From assembly GCA_025464025.1 (NCBI GenBank), contig JAODBP010000338.1, positions 1-9,616 of the forward strand: a stretch of DNA of 9,616 nucleotides. The letters are read 5' to 3'. Positions 1 through 6,086 of this stretch are shown piece by piece; within the stretch, counting starts at the first letter, position 1; each line of letters starts with the position of its first letter. A program made the position numbers and the translations under genes. The notes under the pieces were generated by a model, which saw nothing but the letters and a program-made list of their open reading frames with translations, did no database searches and was not told the DNA's origin. Origin of the DNA: Actinomycetes bacterium (GTDB lineage Bacteria > Actinomycetota > Acidimicrobiia > Acidimicrobiales > CADCSY01).

Positions 1-191
1 CGGGCGATGGCGCCGGGCCGGAGGTAGTCGCCGTGGGCGAAGCCGCCGGGCACGATGACCGCGTCGACGGAGCCGACGGTGGCGTCGCCGTGCCACAGGA
101 TCTCGGCCTCGCCGCCCAGCGCCTGCACGGCCTCGATGGCGTCCTGCTCGCAGTTCGAGCCCGGGAAGAGGACGACCCCGACCTTGGTCAT
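1..191 (-). CDS. purQ: Phosphoribosylformylglycinamidine synthase glutaminase subunit PurQ (partial, 3' end beyond window)
   Basis: PurQ is the class-I glutamine amidotransferase subunit that releases ammonia from glutamine for the FGAR to FGAM step of purine synthesis, working with PurS and the small-type PurL in the cytoplasm. Only the first 63 codons are present; the gene runs off the left edge. The visible part begins MTKVGVVLFPGSNCEQDA and contains VPGGFAHGDYLRPGAIAR, the usual N-terminal strand and the GGF..GDYLR.GAIAR block of the family (GGFSYGDYLR is commoner). The nucleophilic cysteine and the His/Glu partners lie outside the window and cannot be checked. The ATG at 191 shares an ATGA overlap with the purS stop. 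No convincing Shine-Dalgarno sequence precedes it, which points to coupled re-initiation after purS. The identity is secure; completeness is unknown. Confidence 0.95.
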   Translation of the reverse strand, partial: MTKVGVVLFPGSNCEQDAIEAVQALGGEAEILWHGDATVGSVDAVIVPGGFAHGDYLRPGAIA

Positions 192-439
192 GCCGGGCTC
201 AGGGTGATCGTGGCGTCCTCGATGACCGGGTTGGTGAGGAAGCGCTTGCACAGCTCCTCGACCTCGGCCCGGGCCGAGCCCTCGTCGCCACCATCGATGG
301 TGAAGCGGATGGCCTTGCCCACGGTGAGGCCGCTGATCCCGTCGAAGCCGAGGTGCGGGAGCGACCGCTCGATGGTCGTGCCCTGCGGGTCGAGGATGCC
401 GGGCTGGAGGGTGACCTCGACAAGGACGGCGAACTTCAT
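188..439 (-). CDS. purS: Phosphoribosylformylglycinamidine synthase subunit PurS
   Basis: PurS is the small non-catalytic subunit that bridges PurL and PurQ in the three-part FGAM synthase of Gram-positive bacteria and archaea. The 83-residue product has the usual family length. It starts MKFAVLVEVTLQPGILDPQG, matching the V.V..K.gvlDPqG pattern, and continues with GFDGISGLTVGKAI and a central VEELCKRFLTNPVIED stretch, where family members have a leaf-like alpha/beta fold with a conserved N.VIE segment. The ATG at 439 follows the purC stop by 4 bp, and GGGAG lies 9 nt upstream inside the end of purC. Its own stop overlaps the purQ start by 4 bp. A separate purS and purQ implies that the partner PurL is the short form, expected just left of the window. 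Confidence 0.95.
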   Translation of the reverse strand: MKFAVLVEVTLQPGILDPQGTTIERSLPHLGFDGISGLTVGKAIRFTIDGGDEGSARAEVEELCKRFLTNPVIEDATITLSPA

Positions 440-443
440 TCCC

Positions 444-1319
444 TCATGCTCCCACGCCGGGCCAGTTGGCGAAGTCGAGCCCGGTCACCCGCTGGTAGGC
501 GTCGACGTAGCGGGCCCGGGTGGCGGCGACCACGTCGTCGGGCAGCGGCGGCGGCGGCGGGGTCTTGTCCCAGCCCAGTGTCTCCAGGTAGTCGCGGAGG
601 GGCTGCTTGTCGAACGACGGCGGCGTCGTCCCCAGCACGACCTGGTCGGCCGGCCAGAAGCGCGACGAGTCGGGCGTGAGCACCTCGTCGCAGACGGCGA
701 GCTCACCGTCGATGAAGCCGAACTCGAACTTGGTATCGGCCATGACGATGCCCCGCTCCGCGGCCCACGCCGAGCCCCGGCGGAACAGCTCGAGCGAGAG
801 GTCGCGCGCCTGCTCGGCGACCTCCTTGCCCACGAGGTCGACGGCCTGGTCGAAGCTGATGTTCTCGTCGTGGTCACCGATGTCGGCCTTGGTCGACGGG
901 GTGAACACCGGCTCGGGCAGCGCCGCCGACTCCTGGAGCCCCTCGGGGAGCTGTTCGCCGTGCATGGTGCCGCTCTTCTTGTACTCCTTCCACGCGCTGC
1001 CGGTGAGGCGGCCGCGGACGATGCACTCGATGGGCAGCATCTCGGCCCGCTTCACCAGCTGCACCCGACCGACCCACTCCTCCGGCAGGTCGGGCACGTC
1101 GGTGGCGACCAGATGGCTCGGCATCACGTCCGACAGGTGGTCGAACCAGAACGCGGAGAAGGCGGTGAGGATCCGCCCCTTGTCCGGGATCTTCTCGTTC
1201 ATGATCACGTCGAACGCGCTCATGCGGTCGGACGCCACGATGAGCAGCAGCCCATCGCCAGCGTCGTACATGTCGCGGACCTTGCCGCTGTACAGGTGCT
1301 GCAGCTCGTTTGAGTTCAC
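444..1319 (-). CDS. purC: SAICAR synthetase (phosphoribosylaminoimidazole-succinocarboxamide synthase) PurC
   Basis: PurC ligates L-aspartate to CAIR with ATP to give SAICAR. The product is 291 residues, the length of the longer bacterial type. It begins MNSNELQHLYSGKVRDMYD, with the SGKVRD loop that lies at the nucleotide site. Signature 1 is LPIECIVRGRLTGSAWKEY (about 95-113), TPDSSR is at 215-220, and ADTKFEFGF (about 194-202) is signature 2. A proline-rich KTPPPPPLPDDV segment near residue 252 matches the KTPP..LPD stretch of actinobacterial homologues. I chose the GTG at 1319 because it forms a GTGA overlap with the purB stop, has GGAG 8 nt upstream (1328-1331), and gives the family N-terminus. 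The same frame stays open to 2798, but that part lies over purB and is not real PurC. purS follows after 4 bp. Confidence 0.96.
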   Translation of the reverse strand: MNSNELQHLYSGKVRDMYDAGDGLLLIVASDRMSAFDVIMNEKIPDKGRILTAFSAFWFDHLSDVMPSHLVATDVPDLPEEWVGRVQLVKRAEMLPIECIVRGRLTGSAWKEYKKSGTMHGEQLPEGLQESAALPEPVFTPSTKADIGDHDENISFDQAVDLVGKEVAEQARDLSLELFRRGSAWAAERGIVMADTKFEFGFIDGELAVCDEVLTPDSSRFWPADQVVLGTTPPSFDKQPLRDYLETLGWDKTPPPPPLPDDVVAATRARYVDAYQRVTGLDFANWPGVGA

Positions 1320-2728
1320 AGGATCGGCTCCGGGGTGAAGGTGGCGGCCTGGGGGTGACGGGCGACGACGTCGCCGACCCGAGCGACGAACGTCGCGGTC
1401 TGGCGTCGGGCGTCGCCCACGAAGTCGAGCGGTTCCGAGAGGAGGGTACGGACCTCGGCCTCCGAGAGCGGGAACCGGTCGTCGGCGCCGAGGCGCGACG
1501 GCAGGTCGTCGGCGCCGTCGGGCTTCTCGCGGAGGGCGAGGGCGTACGCCACGGCGTGGGTCTTGATGACCTCGTGGGCCACCTCGCGCCCGGTGCCGGC
1601 CTTCACCGCGGCCACGAGGAACTTCGTGGTGGCGAGGAACGGCAGGTACTTGCGCAGCTCGGCGTCGATGACGGCCGGGTAGGCGCCGAAGCCGTCGAGC
1701 ACGGCCAGCGTGGTGATCAGCGCGCCCTCGGCGGCGAAGCAGGCATCGGGCAGCACCACGCGGCGGACGACCGAGTCGCTGACGTCGCCCTCGTTCCACT
1801 GGTCGCCGGCCAGGCCGGCGGCCATGGTGAGGTGGCCCCGCAGGATCTGCATGAACCCGTTGACCCGTTCGCACGAGCGGCTGTTCATCTTGTGGGGCAT
1901 GGCGCTGGAGCCGACCTGCCCGGGCGCGAACCCCTCGGTCACCAGCTCCTGGCCGGCCATGAGGCGGATCGTGGTGCACAGGCTCGACGGGCCGGCGACG
2001 GCTTGGGCCAGGGCGCTCACCACGTCGAGGTCGAGGGAGCGGGGGTAGACCTGCCCGACGCTGTTGAGCGTGCGGGTGAAGCCGAGCTCGGCGGCGACGC
2101 GCTGCTCCAGCTCGTCGATGCCCGAGCCGAGGAGGTCGAGCATGTCCTGGCTGGTGCCGACCGGGCCCTTCACGCCGCGGAGGGGCAGCCGGTCGAGCAG
2201 CTCCTCGACCCGCTCCAGGGCGATGAGCAGCTCCTCGCCGGCGGAGGCGAAGCGCTTGCCCAGCGTCGTGGCCTGGGCTGGCACGTTGTGGCTCCGACCG
2301 GTGATGACGGTGGCCTCGTGCTCGGCGGCCCGCTCGGCCGTGCGGGCCAGCACGGCGACCATCCGATCGCGGAGCAGGGTCACGGCGAGGCGGAGCTGGA
2401 GCTGCTCGACGTTCTCGGTGAGGTCGCGCGACGTCATGCCCTTGTGGGCGTGCTCGTGGCCGGCCAGGTCGGCGAACTCCTCGAGCCGGGCCTTCACGTC
2501 GTGCTTGGTGACGCGCTCGCGCGCGTCGATCGAGGCGAGGTCGACCTCGTCGACGACGGCCTCGTAGGCCTCGATGACGCCGTCGGGGACGTCGACGCCG
2601 AGGTCGCGCTGGGCCCGGAGCACGGCGATCCAGAACCGGCGCTCGAGCACGACCTTGTGCTCGGGCGACCAGAGGTCCGCCATCTCCTTGCTCGCATAGC
2701 GAGCAGCCAGCACGTTCGGGACGGTCAC
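1316..2728 (-). CDS. purB: Adenylosuccinate lyase PurB
   Basis: PurB removes fumarate twice in purine synthesis: from SAICAR to give AICAR and from adenylosuccinate to give AMP. It is a homotetramer of the fumarase/aspartase superfamily. The 470-residue product begins MTVPNVLAARYASKEM and has WSPEHKVVLERR, very close to actinobacterial PurB as I remember it. It carries TSRDLTEN (99-106), GRSHNVPAQ (144-152, with the candidate general-acid histidine at 147) and the mobile signature loop GSSAMPHKMN (273-282) with the catalytic serine. The GTG at 2728 gives exactly the family N-terminus. It has no Shine-Dalgarno sequence, it overlaps the stop of a 35-codon ORF as GTGA, and it lies in the 3' arm of a perfect 10-bp hairpin. 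Initiation therefore probably depends on ribosomes arriving from upstream. Its own stop overlaps purC by 4 bp. Confidence 0.97.
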   Translation of the reverse strand: MTVPNVLAARYASKEMADLWSPEHKVVLERRFWIAVLRAQRDLGVDVPDGVIEAYEAVVDEVDLASIDARERVTKHDVKARLEEFADLAGHEHAHKGMTSRDLTENVEQLQLRLAVTLLRDRMVAVLARTAERAAEHEATVITGRSHNVPAQATTLGKRFASAGEELLIALERVEELLDRLPLRGVKGPVGTSQDMLDLLGSGIDELEQRVAAELGFTRTLNSVGQVYPRSLDLDVVSALAQAVAGPSSLCTTIRLMAGQELVTEGFAPGQVGSSAMPHKMNSRSCERVNGFMQILRGHLTMAAGLAGDQWNEGDVSDSVVRRVVLPDACFAAEGALITTLAVLDGFGAYPAVIDAELRKYLPFLATTKFLVAAVKAGTGREVAHEVIKTHAVAYALALREKPDGADDLPSRLGADDRFPLSEAEVRTLLSEPLDFVGDARRQTATFVARVGDVVARHPQAATFTPEPIL

Positions 2729-2746
2729 CGGCTGACGCCGGTGACC
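2723..2746 (-). promoter_or_regulatory. Perfect hairpin over the purB start codon
   Basis: The arms GGTCACCGGC (2723-2732) and GCCGGTGACC (2737-2746) are exact reverse complements with a 4-nt loop. In the minus-strand transcript the purB GUG (2728-2726) and the UGA of the upstream small ORF (2727-2725) both fall in the 3' arm. Such a GC-rich stem would hide the start codon unless a translating ribosome opened it. The structure is read directly from the sequence; the regulatory role is inferred. It could also be a protein-binding site or a chance by-product of coding sequence. Confidence 0.6.
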
Positions 2747-2832
2747 ACAAAGCCGCCCGGCAGGCCTGCCAGCTCCGACGGCCGCGGACCGCCAGCATCG
2801 ATGTTGATGGTTCGCTCGCTGCGCTCGTTCAT
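2725..2832 (-). CDS. 35-codon small ORF coupled to purE and purB, function unknown
   Basis: This short ORF fills the whole purE-purB gap. Its ATG overlaps the purE stop as ATGA, and its TGA overlaps the purB GTG as GTGA. The peptide starts MNERSERTINIDAGG and ends GGFVVTGVSR. I do not recognise it as a protein family. It has no membrane segment, cysteine cluster or obvious fold. Third codon positions are about 83% G or C by my count. Translation is likely because purB lacks a Shine-Dalgarno sequence and its start is in a hairpin that would need a ribosome to open it. The peptide itself may be dispensable and act as a leader. The first third resembles a repetitive actinobacterial intergenic word (see findings), so it may derive from a repeat. 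It could instead be untranslated spacer that happens to stay open. Confidence 0.5.
   Translation of the reverse strand: MNERSERTINIDAGGPRPSELAGLPGGFVVTGVSR
2759..2770. repeat. 12-bp perfect palindrome inside the small ORF
   Basis: GGCAGGCCTGCC reads identically on both strands. It lies 12 bp from the purB start hairpin. With no loop it would not make a stable hairpin itself, but it could offer an alternative pairing partner or a protein site. Such short GC palindromes are not rare in high-GC DNA, so its meaning is uncertain. Confidence 0.3.
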
Positions 2833-3287
2833 GACAGCTTCTTGGGCTTCCACTCGCGGCGGGCGTCGGCCAGCTTCTCGGCCAGGCCCTCGTCGGTGAG
2901 CGACAGGATCTGGATCGCCAGGAGGGCCGCGTTCTTGGCCCCGTTGATGGCGACGGTGGCGACCGGCATGCCGGGCGGCATCTGCACGGTGGAGTAGAGG
3001 GCGTCGACGCCGTCGAGGGCGCCGCCGGAGACGGGCAGGCCGATGACCGGGAGGGTGGTGTTGGCGGCGCAGGCCCCGGCCAGGTGGGCGGCCATGCCAG
3101 CGGCGGCGATGATCACGCCGAAGCCGTTCTCGCGAGCCGAGCCGACGAACTCCCGCACCGCCTCGGCGTTGCGGTGGGCGCTCATGGCCCACACCTCGTG
3201 CTCGACGCCGAACTCGGCGAGCGTCTCCCCCGCCGGTGCCACCTTCTCGGCGTCGTTGGCGGAACCCATGAGCACGGCGACCTTCAT
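2829..3287 (-). CDS. purE: N5-carboxyaminoimidazole ribonucleotide mutase PurE (class I)
   Basis: PurE class I moves the carboxylate of N5-CAIR to C4 to give CAIR; the homo-octamer is cytoplasmic. The 152-residue length fits the stand-alone bacterial protein. Visible blocks are VLMGSANDAEKV (5-16, the phosphate-binding GS..D region), SAHR (36-39, with the catalytic histidine at 38), AAAGMAAHLAG (61-71), LPVIGLPV (79-86), STVQMPPGMPVATVAI (99-114) and KNAALLA (118-124). The HL form of the AAHLAG block and the QMP.G.PVATVAI run place it in class I rather than the class II AIR carboxylases. Class I normally needs PurK to supply N5-CAIR, and purK is not in this window, so it should be elsewhere. 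The ATG at 3287 overlaps the purD stop as ATGA, and AAGGA lies a few bases upstream. Its stop overlaps the small ORF before purB. Confidence 0.95.
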   Translation of the reverse strand: MKVAVLMGSANDAEKVAPAGETLAEFGVEHEVWAMSAHRNAEAVREFVGSARENGFGVIIAAAGMAAHLAGACAANTTLPVIGLPVSGGALDGVDALYSTVQMPPGMPVATVAINGAKNAALLAIQILSLTDEGLAEKLADARREWKPKKLS

Positions 3288-4474
3288 GACAGTCCTTCCT
3301 TCGCGATGTCGGTTCGGTAGTGGAGGCCGGGCCAGCTGATCCGGCCCACGGCCTCGTAGGCGCGGTCACGCGCCTCCTTGATCGTGGGGGCTGACGCGGT
3401 CACGTTCAAGACGCGGCCCCCGGCCGTCGTGTCACCCGGGCCGACCCCGGCGCGGAACACGGTGACGCCCTCGACCTGCTCGGCCTCGGCGATGCCCTCG
3501 ATGGCGTCGCCGGTGCGGGTCGAGACGGGGTAGCCCTCGGAGCACAGCGCCACGGTGACCATGGCATCGGCGGTGAACGTCGGCGTGGAACGCAGGTTCC
3601 CTTCCGCCGCCTCGAGCAGGAGCTGGGCCGGGTCGCTGGTGAAGCGGGGCAGCAGAACCTGGGCCTCCGGATCACCGAAGCGCACGTTGTACTCCACGAC
3701 CTTCGGGCCCTCGTCGGTGAGCATGAGCCCGGCGTAGAGCACGCCCCGGTAGTCGATGCCCCGGGCCCGGAGGGCGGCCAGCGTCGGCAGGACGCAGGTG
3801 GCCATCGTCCGCCCGACCACCTCGTCGGTCACGAACGGCACCGGCGAGTAGGCGCCCATGCCACCGGTGTTCGGACCGGTGTCGCCGTCGCCCACCCGCT
3901 TGTGGTCCTGGGCCGGCGGCAGGGCCACGGCCCGGGTGCCGTCGCAGATGGCGAACAGCGAGAACTCGGGGCCGACCATGCACTCCTCGACGACGATGCC
4001 GCCGTGCTCGAGCTTGGCCGCGGCATCGGCGATGGCCGCCGTCAGATCTGACGTGACCAGGACGCCCTTGCCGAGGGCCAGGTAGTCGGTCTTCACCACG
4101 TAGGGCCCGGACAGCTCGCGCAGGAACGCCTCCGCCGGGCCCGCCTCGGTGAACGACCCGAAGCGAGCCGTGGGCACGCCGCCCTCGGCCAGCAGCGCCT
4201 TCATCCACGCCTTCGACCCCTCGAGCTGGCCGCCGTCGGCATTCGGCCCGAACACGGCCTTGCCCTGGGCCCGCAGCCGGTCGCCCACGCCCTCGACCAC
4301 GTGGTCGTCGGGGCCGAGGACGAACAGGTCGGCGGTGAGGTCGGCAGGTGGGGTCGGCGTCGACCACGGGATGCCGGGGCTGCCCGGGCTCACCACGACC
4401 TCGTGACCGGCGCGGTCGAACGCCCAGGCCAGGGCGTGCTCCCGGCCGCCCTTCCCGGTCACGACGACGCGCAC
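3284..4474 (-). CDS. purD: Phosphoribosylamine-glycine ligase (GAR synthetase) PurD
   Basis: PurD joins glycine to phosphoribosylamine using ATP, the second step of the pathway. The 396-residue protein has the N domain with GKGGREHALAW (7-17), an ATP-grasp core and a C-terminal domain. QDHKRVGDGDTGPNTGGMG (189-207) and the GARS signature RFGDPEAQVLLPR (265-277) are intact, so it should be active. Two features are odd. The N domain between SPG and VFGP is about 18 residues shorter than in E. coli PurD as I recall it. The glycine-rich ATP loop reads VVKTDYLALGKGV (126-138), where most family members have VVKADGLAAGKGV. The GTG at 4474 is the only start giving a normal N-terminus; it follows the purA stop by 2 bp with GGGTGA upstream as a weak ribosome site. 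The stop overlaps purE by 4 bp. Confidence 0.95.
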   Translation of the reverse strand: MRVVVTGKGGREHALAWAFDRAGHEVVVSPGSPGIPWSTPTPPADLTADLFVLGPDDHVVEGVGDRLRAQGKAVFGPNADGGQLEGSKAWMKALLAEGGVPTARFGSFTEAGPAEAFLRELSGPYVVKTDYLALGKGVLVTSDLTAAIADAAAKLEHGGIVVEECMVGPEFSLFAICDGTRAVALPPAQDHKRVGDGDTGPNTGGMGAYSPVPFVTDEVVGRTMATCVLPTLAALRARGIDYRGVLYAGLMLTDEGPKVVEYNVRFGDPEAQVLLPRFTSDPAQLLLEAAEGNLRSTPTFTADAMVTVALCSEGYPVSTRTGDAIEGIAEAEQVEGVTVFRAGVGPGDTTAGGRVLNVTASAPTIKEARDRAYEAVGRISWPGLHYRTDIAKEGLS

Positions 4475-4476
4475 GA

Positions 4477-5754
4477 CTACATCACCCGGATGGTCTGCTT
4501 GCGCTCCGGCCCGACGCCGACGTAGCCCACCGGCACGCCGCCCTGCTCGGCCAGGAAGAGGATGTAGTCGCGCGCCGCCTTGGGCAGCTCCTCCATCGTC
4601 GTGCACCCCGAGGTCTCCGACTGCCAGCCCGGCAGCTCCTCGTAGATCGGCACGGCCTTGTGGAGGTCGGACTGGTGGTACGGCATGTGGGTCACCGTCT
4701 TGCCGTCGATCTCGTAGGCCACGCAGACCTTGATCGTCGGCAGAACGTCGAGGATGTCGAGCTTGGTGATGAAGATCTCGGTGAGGCTGTTGAGCCGGGC
4801 CGCCTGGCGCAGCATCACGGAGTCGAACCAGCCGGGCCGGCGGCGGCGCTTGGTGTTCACGCCGTACTCGTGCCCCCGGTCGACGAAGCCGTCGCCGATG
4901 TCGTCGAACAGCTCGGTGGGGAACGGCCCCGACCCGACTCGGGTCAGGTAGGCCTTGGTGATCCCGATGATCCGGTCGAGGTGCTTCGGGCCGACGCCGG
5001 CGCCGGCGCAGGCGCCACCCGCCACCGGGTTCGACGACGTCACGAACGGATACGTGCCGTGGTCGAGGTCGAGGAACGTGGCCTGGGCCCCTTCGAACAT
5101 GACCTCCTTGCCGGCCTCGAGCGCCTCGTGGATGAGGTGCACGGAGTCGACGATGCGGGGCTCGAGCCGGGGGGCGATCACGCCGAGGTACTCGTCGCAG
5201 ATGTCGTCGGCCGACGGGCCGAGGCGGTTGTAGACCTTGGCCAGGATCGCGTTCTTCTCCTTGAGGACCACCTCGAGCTTCTCGCGGAAGATCTTGGGGT
5301 CGAGGAGGTCCTGCACCCGGAGGCCGACGCGGAGAGCCTTGTCGGCGTAGGTCGGGCCGATGCCGCCCTTGGTGGTGCCGAGCTTGTTCTTGCCGAGGTG
5401 GCGCTCGAAGAGCACGTCGAGCTCCTGGTGGTACGGCATCACCAGGTGGGCGTTGCCGCTCACGACCAGGTTCGAGGTGTCGATGCCGCGGGACTCGAGC
5501 ACGTCGATCTCGCCGAAGAGGATGCGGGGGTCGACGACCACGCCGTTGCCGATCACGTTGACCGTCGACGGGTGCAGCACCCCGCTCGGCACCAGGCGGA
5601 CGGCGAAGCTCTGCTCGCCCACGACGATCGTGTGGCCCGCGTTGTGGCCGCCCTGGTAGCGGACCACCATGTCGACCTCCTCAGCGAGGATGTCGGTGAG
5701 CTTGCCCTTGCCCTCGTCGCCCCACTGCGTTCCTACAACGACGGTCCCCGGCAC
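4477..5754 (-). CDS. purA: Adenylosuccinate synthetase PurA
   Basis: PurA makes adenylosuccinate from IMP, aspartate and GTP, the committed step toward AMP; PurB, encoded downstream, finishes it. The 425-residue product begins [18 protein letters not shown] (catalytic aspartate at 13) and has GGHNAGHT (35-42, catalytic histidine at 41), [12 protein letters not shown] (131-142), [16 protein letters not shown] (232-247) and TKLDILD (330-336). The aspartate-binding loop reads [12 protein letters not shown] (298-309), where GVTTGRRRR is usual. The GTG at 5754 gives the normal N-terminus; the frame is open back to 5829 but holds no plausible earlier start. No Shine-Dalgarno sequence precedes the GTG, and TAGCGT lies 8 nt upstream, so a leaderless transcript is likely. 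It heads the purine operon, and purD begins 2 bp after its stop. Confidence 0.96.
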   Translation of the reverse strand: MPGTVVVGTQWGDEGKGKLTDILAEEVDMVVRYQGGHNAGHTIVVGEQSFAVRLVPSGVLHPSTVNVIGNGVVVDPRILFGEIDVLESRGIDTSNLVVSGNAHLVMPYHQELDVLFERHLGKNKLGTTKGGIGPTYADKALRVGLRVQDLLDPKIFREKLEVVLKEKNAILAKVYNRLGPSADDICDEYLGVIAPRLEPRIVDSVHLIHEALEAGKEVMFEGAQATFLDLDHGTYPFVTSSNPVAGGACAGAGVGPKHLDRIIGITKAYLTRVGSGPFPTELFDDIGDGFVDRGHEYGVNTKRRRRPGWFDSVMLRQAARLNSLTEIFITKLDILDVLPTIKVCVAYEIDGKTVTHMPYHQSDLHKAVPIYEELPGWQSETSGCTTMEELPKAARDYILFLAEQGGVPVGYVGVGPERKQTIRVM

Positions 5755-5762
5755 GTGTGCGC

Positions 5763-5791
5763 ACGCTACTGGACGCGCGGGTGACCAACTT
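5763..5791 (-). promoter_or_regulatory. Probable leaderless promoter of the purine operon
   Basis: On the minus strand TAGCGT (5768-5763) fits the actinobacterial -10 pattern TANNNT. Eight bases later comes the purA GTG, the distance at which transcription normally starts, and there is no ribosome site between them. A -35 is weak: AAGTTG lies at a 17-bp spacing (5791-5786). The upstream edge abuts the 17-bp inverted repeat. The -10 and spacing are seen; promoter activity is inferred. Confidence 0.45.
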
Positions 5792-5829
5792 TGTCGCGTT
5801 CCCGGCGTCCCGCGCCGGGAACGCGACAA
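5791..5829 (-). terminator. 17-bp perfect inverted repeat; terminator or operator
   Basis: TTGTCGCGTTCCCGGCG (5791-5807) is the exact reverse complement of 5813-5829, with a 5-nt loop. It begins 9 bp after the stop of the helix-turn-helix gene, which is the right place for a terminator that insulates purA. It lacks a T-tract on the minus strand, as many actinobacterial terminators do. It also abuts the purA -35 region and contains the half-site-like word GCGACAAC (5823-5830), so an operator role is a real alternative. Confidence 0.6.
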
Positions 5830-5838
5830 CGTTCGGAA

Positions 5839-6051
5839 TCAGTCGGCGAGCATCTTCTGGATGGCCTGGCGGGTCACGCCGAGCTCCCGGGCGATGTCGG
5901 CCTGGCTGAAGCCCTCGTCGGCGAGCTCGCGGAGCAGGTCTCGGCGCTGGACCGCCAGGTTGCGAGCGGCCTTCTCGTGCTCGAGGGCCTCCGAGCGCAC
6001 CTGCCGGACTCGATCGAAGGCGGCGTTGTGGGCATCGGTGGTGGGCTTCAT
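5839..6051 (-). CDS. Small helix-turn-helix DNA-binding protein, probable autoregulator
   Basis: The 70-residue protein has a charged helical N-terminal half (about residues 12-42, rich in R, E and A) followed by a clear helix-turn-helix at about 47-68: GFSQADIARELGVTRQAIQKM. The SQADIA helix, the G at the turn and the TRQAIQK recognition helix are classic for XRE/resolvase-like HTH modules. There is no effector or catalytic domain, so it is either a small dimeric repressor or a nucleoid-type binder. I cannot name a family. The ATG at 6051 fits a promoter 6 nt upstream and hence a leaderless or very short leader; GGGA just before it is a weak ribosome site. A longer reading to 6252 would run through the palindrome and the P450 end and is not supported. 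The gene lies 49 bp after the P450 and 84 bp before purA. Confidence 0.8.
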   Translation of the reverse strand: MKPTTDAHNAAFDRVRQVRSEALEHEKAARNLAVQRRDLLRELADEGFSQADIARELGVTRQAIQKMLAD

Positions 6052-6057
6052 GGTCCC

Positions 6058-6086
6058 AGTTTGACAACTCCGGGTTGTCATGTCAA
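6058..6086 (-). promoter_or_regulatory. Putative promoter of the helix-turn-helix gene
   Basis: On the minus strand a perfect TTGACA (6086-6081) is separated by 17 bp from CAAACT (6063-6058), a moderate -10. The ATG begins 6 nt after the -10, so the transcript would be leaderless or nearly so. The -35 lies in the 36-bp palindrome and the -10 overlaps its end by one base. The motif is seen; activity is inferred. Confidence 0.5.

Noticed and set aside
33..1313. Long plus-strand open frame opposite purQ, purS and purC
   Set aside because: It is an antisense shadow created by high GC. Its product is low-complexity and rich in V, G, R, D and L, and the minus strand holds clear purine enzymes.
1320..2798. 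N-terminal extension of purC giving a 784-residue protein
   Set aside because: The extra part lies over purB in another frame and is arginine- and proline-rich junk. The GTG at 1319 has a ribosome site and a GTGA overlap with purB.
2725..3369. 214-codon minus-strand frame covering purE out of frame
   Set aside because: Most of it is a shifted reading of purE. Only the last 35 codons, starting at the ATG at 2832, fall outside purE and are kept as a separate small ORF.
4348..5784. 478-codon plus-strand open frame opposite purA
   Set aside because: Antisense shadow of purA with no recognisable motif; purA is unambiguous on the other strand.
5755..5829. Longer N-terminus for purA reaching 5829
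   Set aside because: It would translate the inverted repeat and add residues absent from PurA; the family N-terminus begins at the GTG at 5754.
5755..5838. Purine riboswitch or leader attenuator before purA
   Set aside because: The 84-bp gap holds only the inverted repeat and promoter-like motifs, and transcription seems to start at the GTG, leaving no leader RNA.
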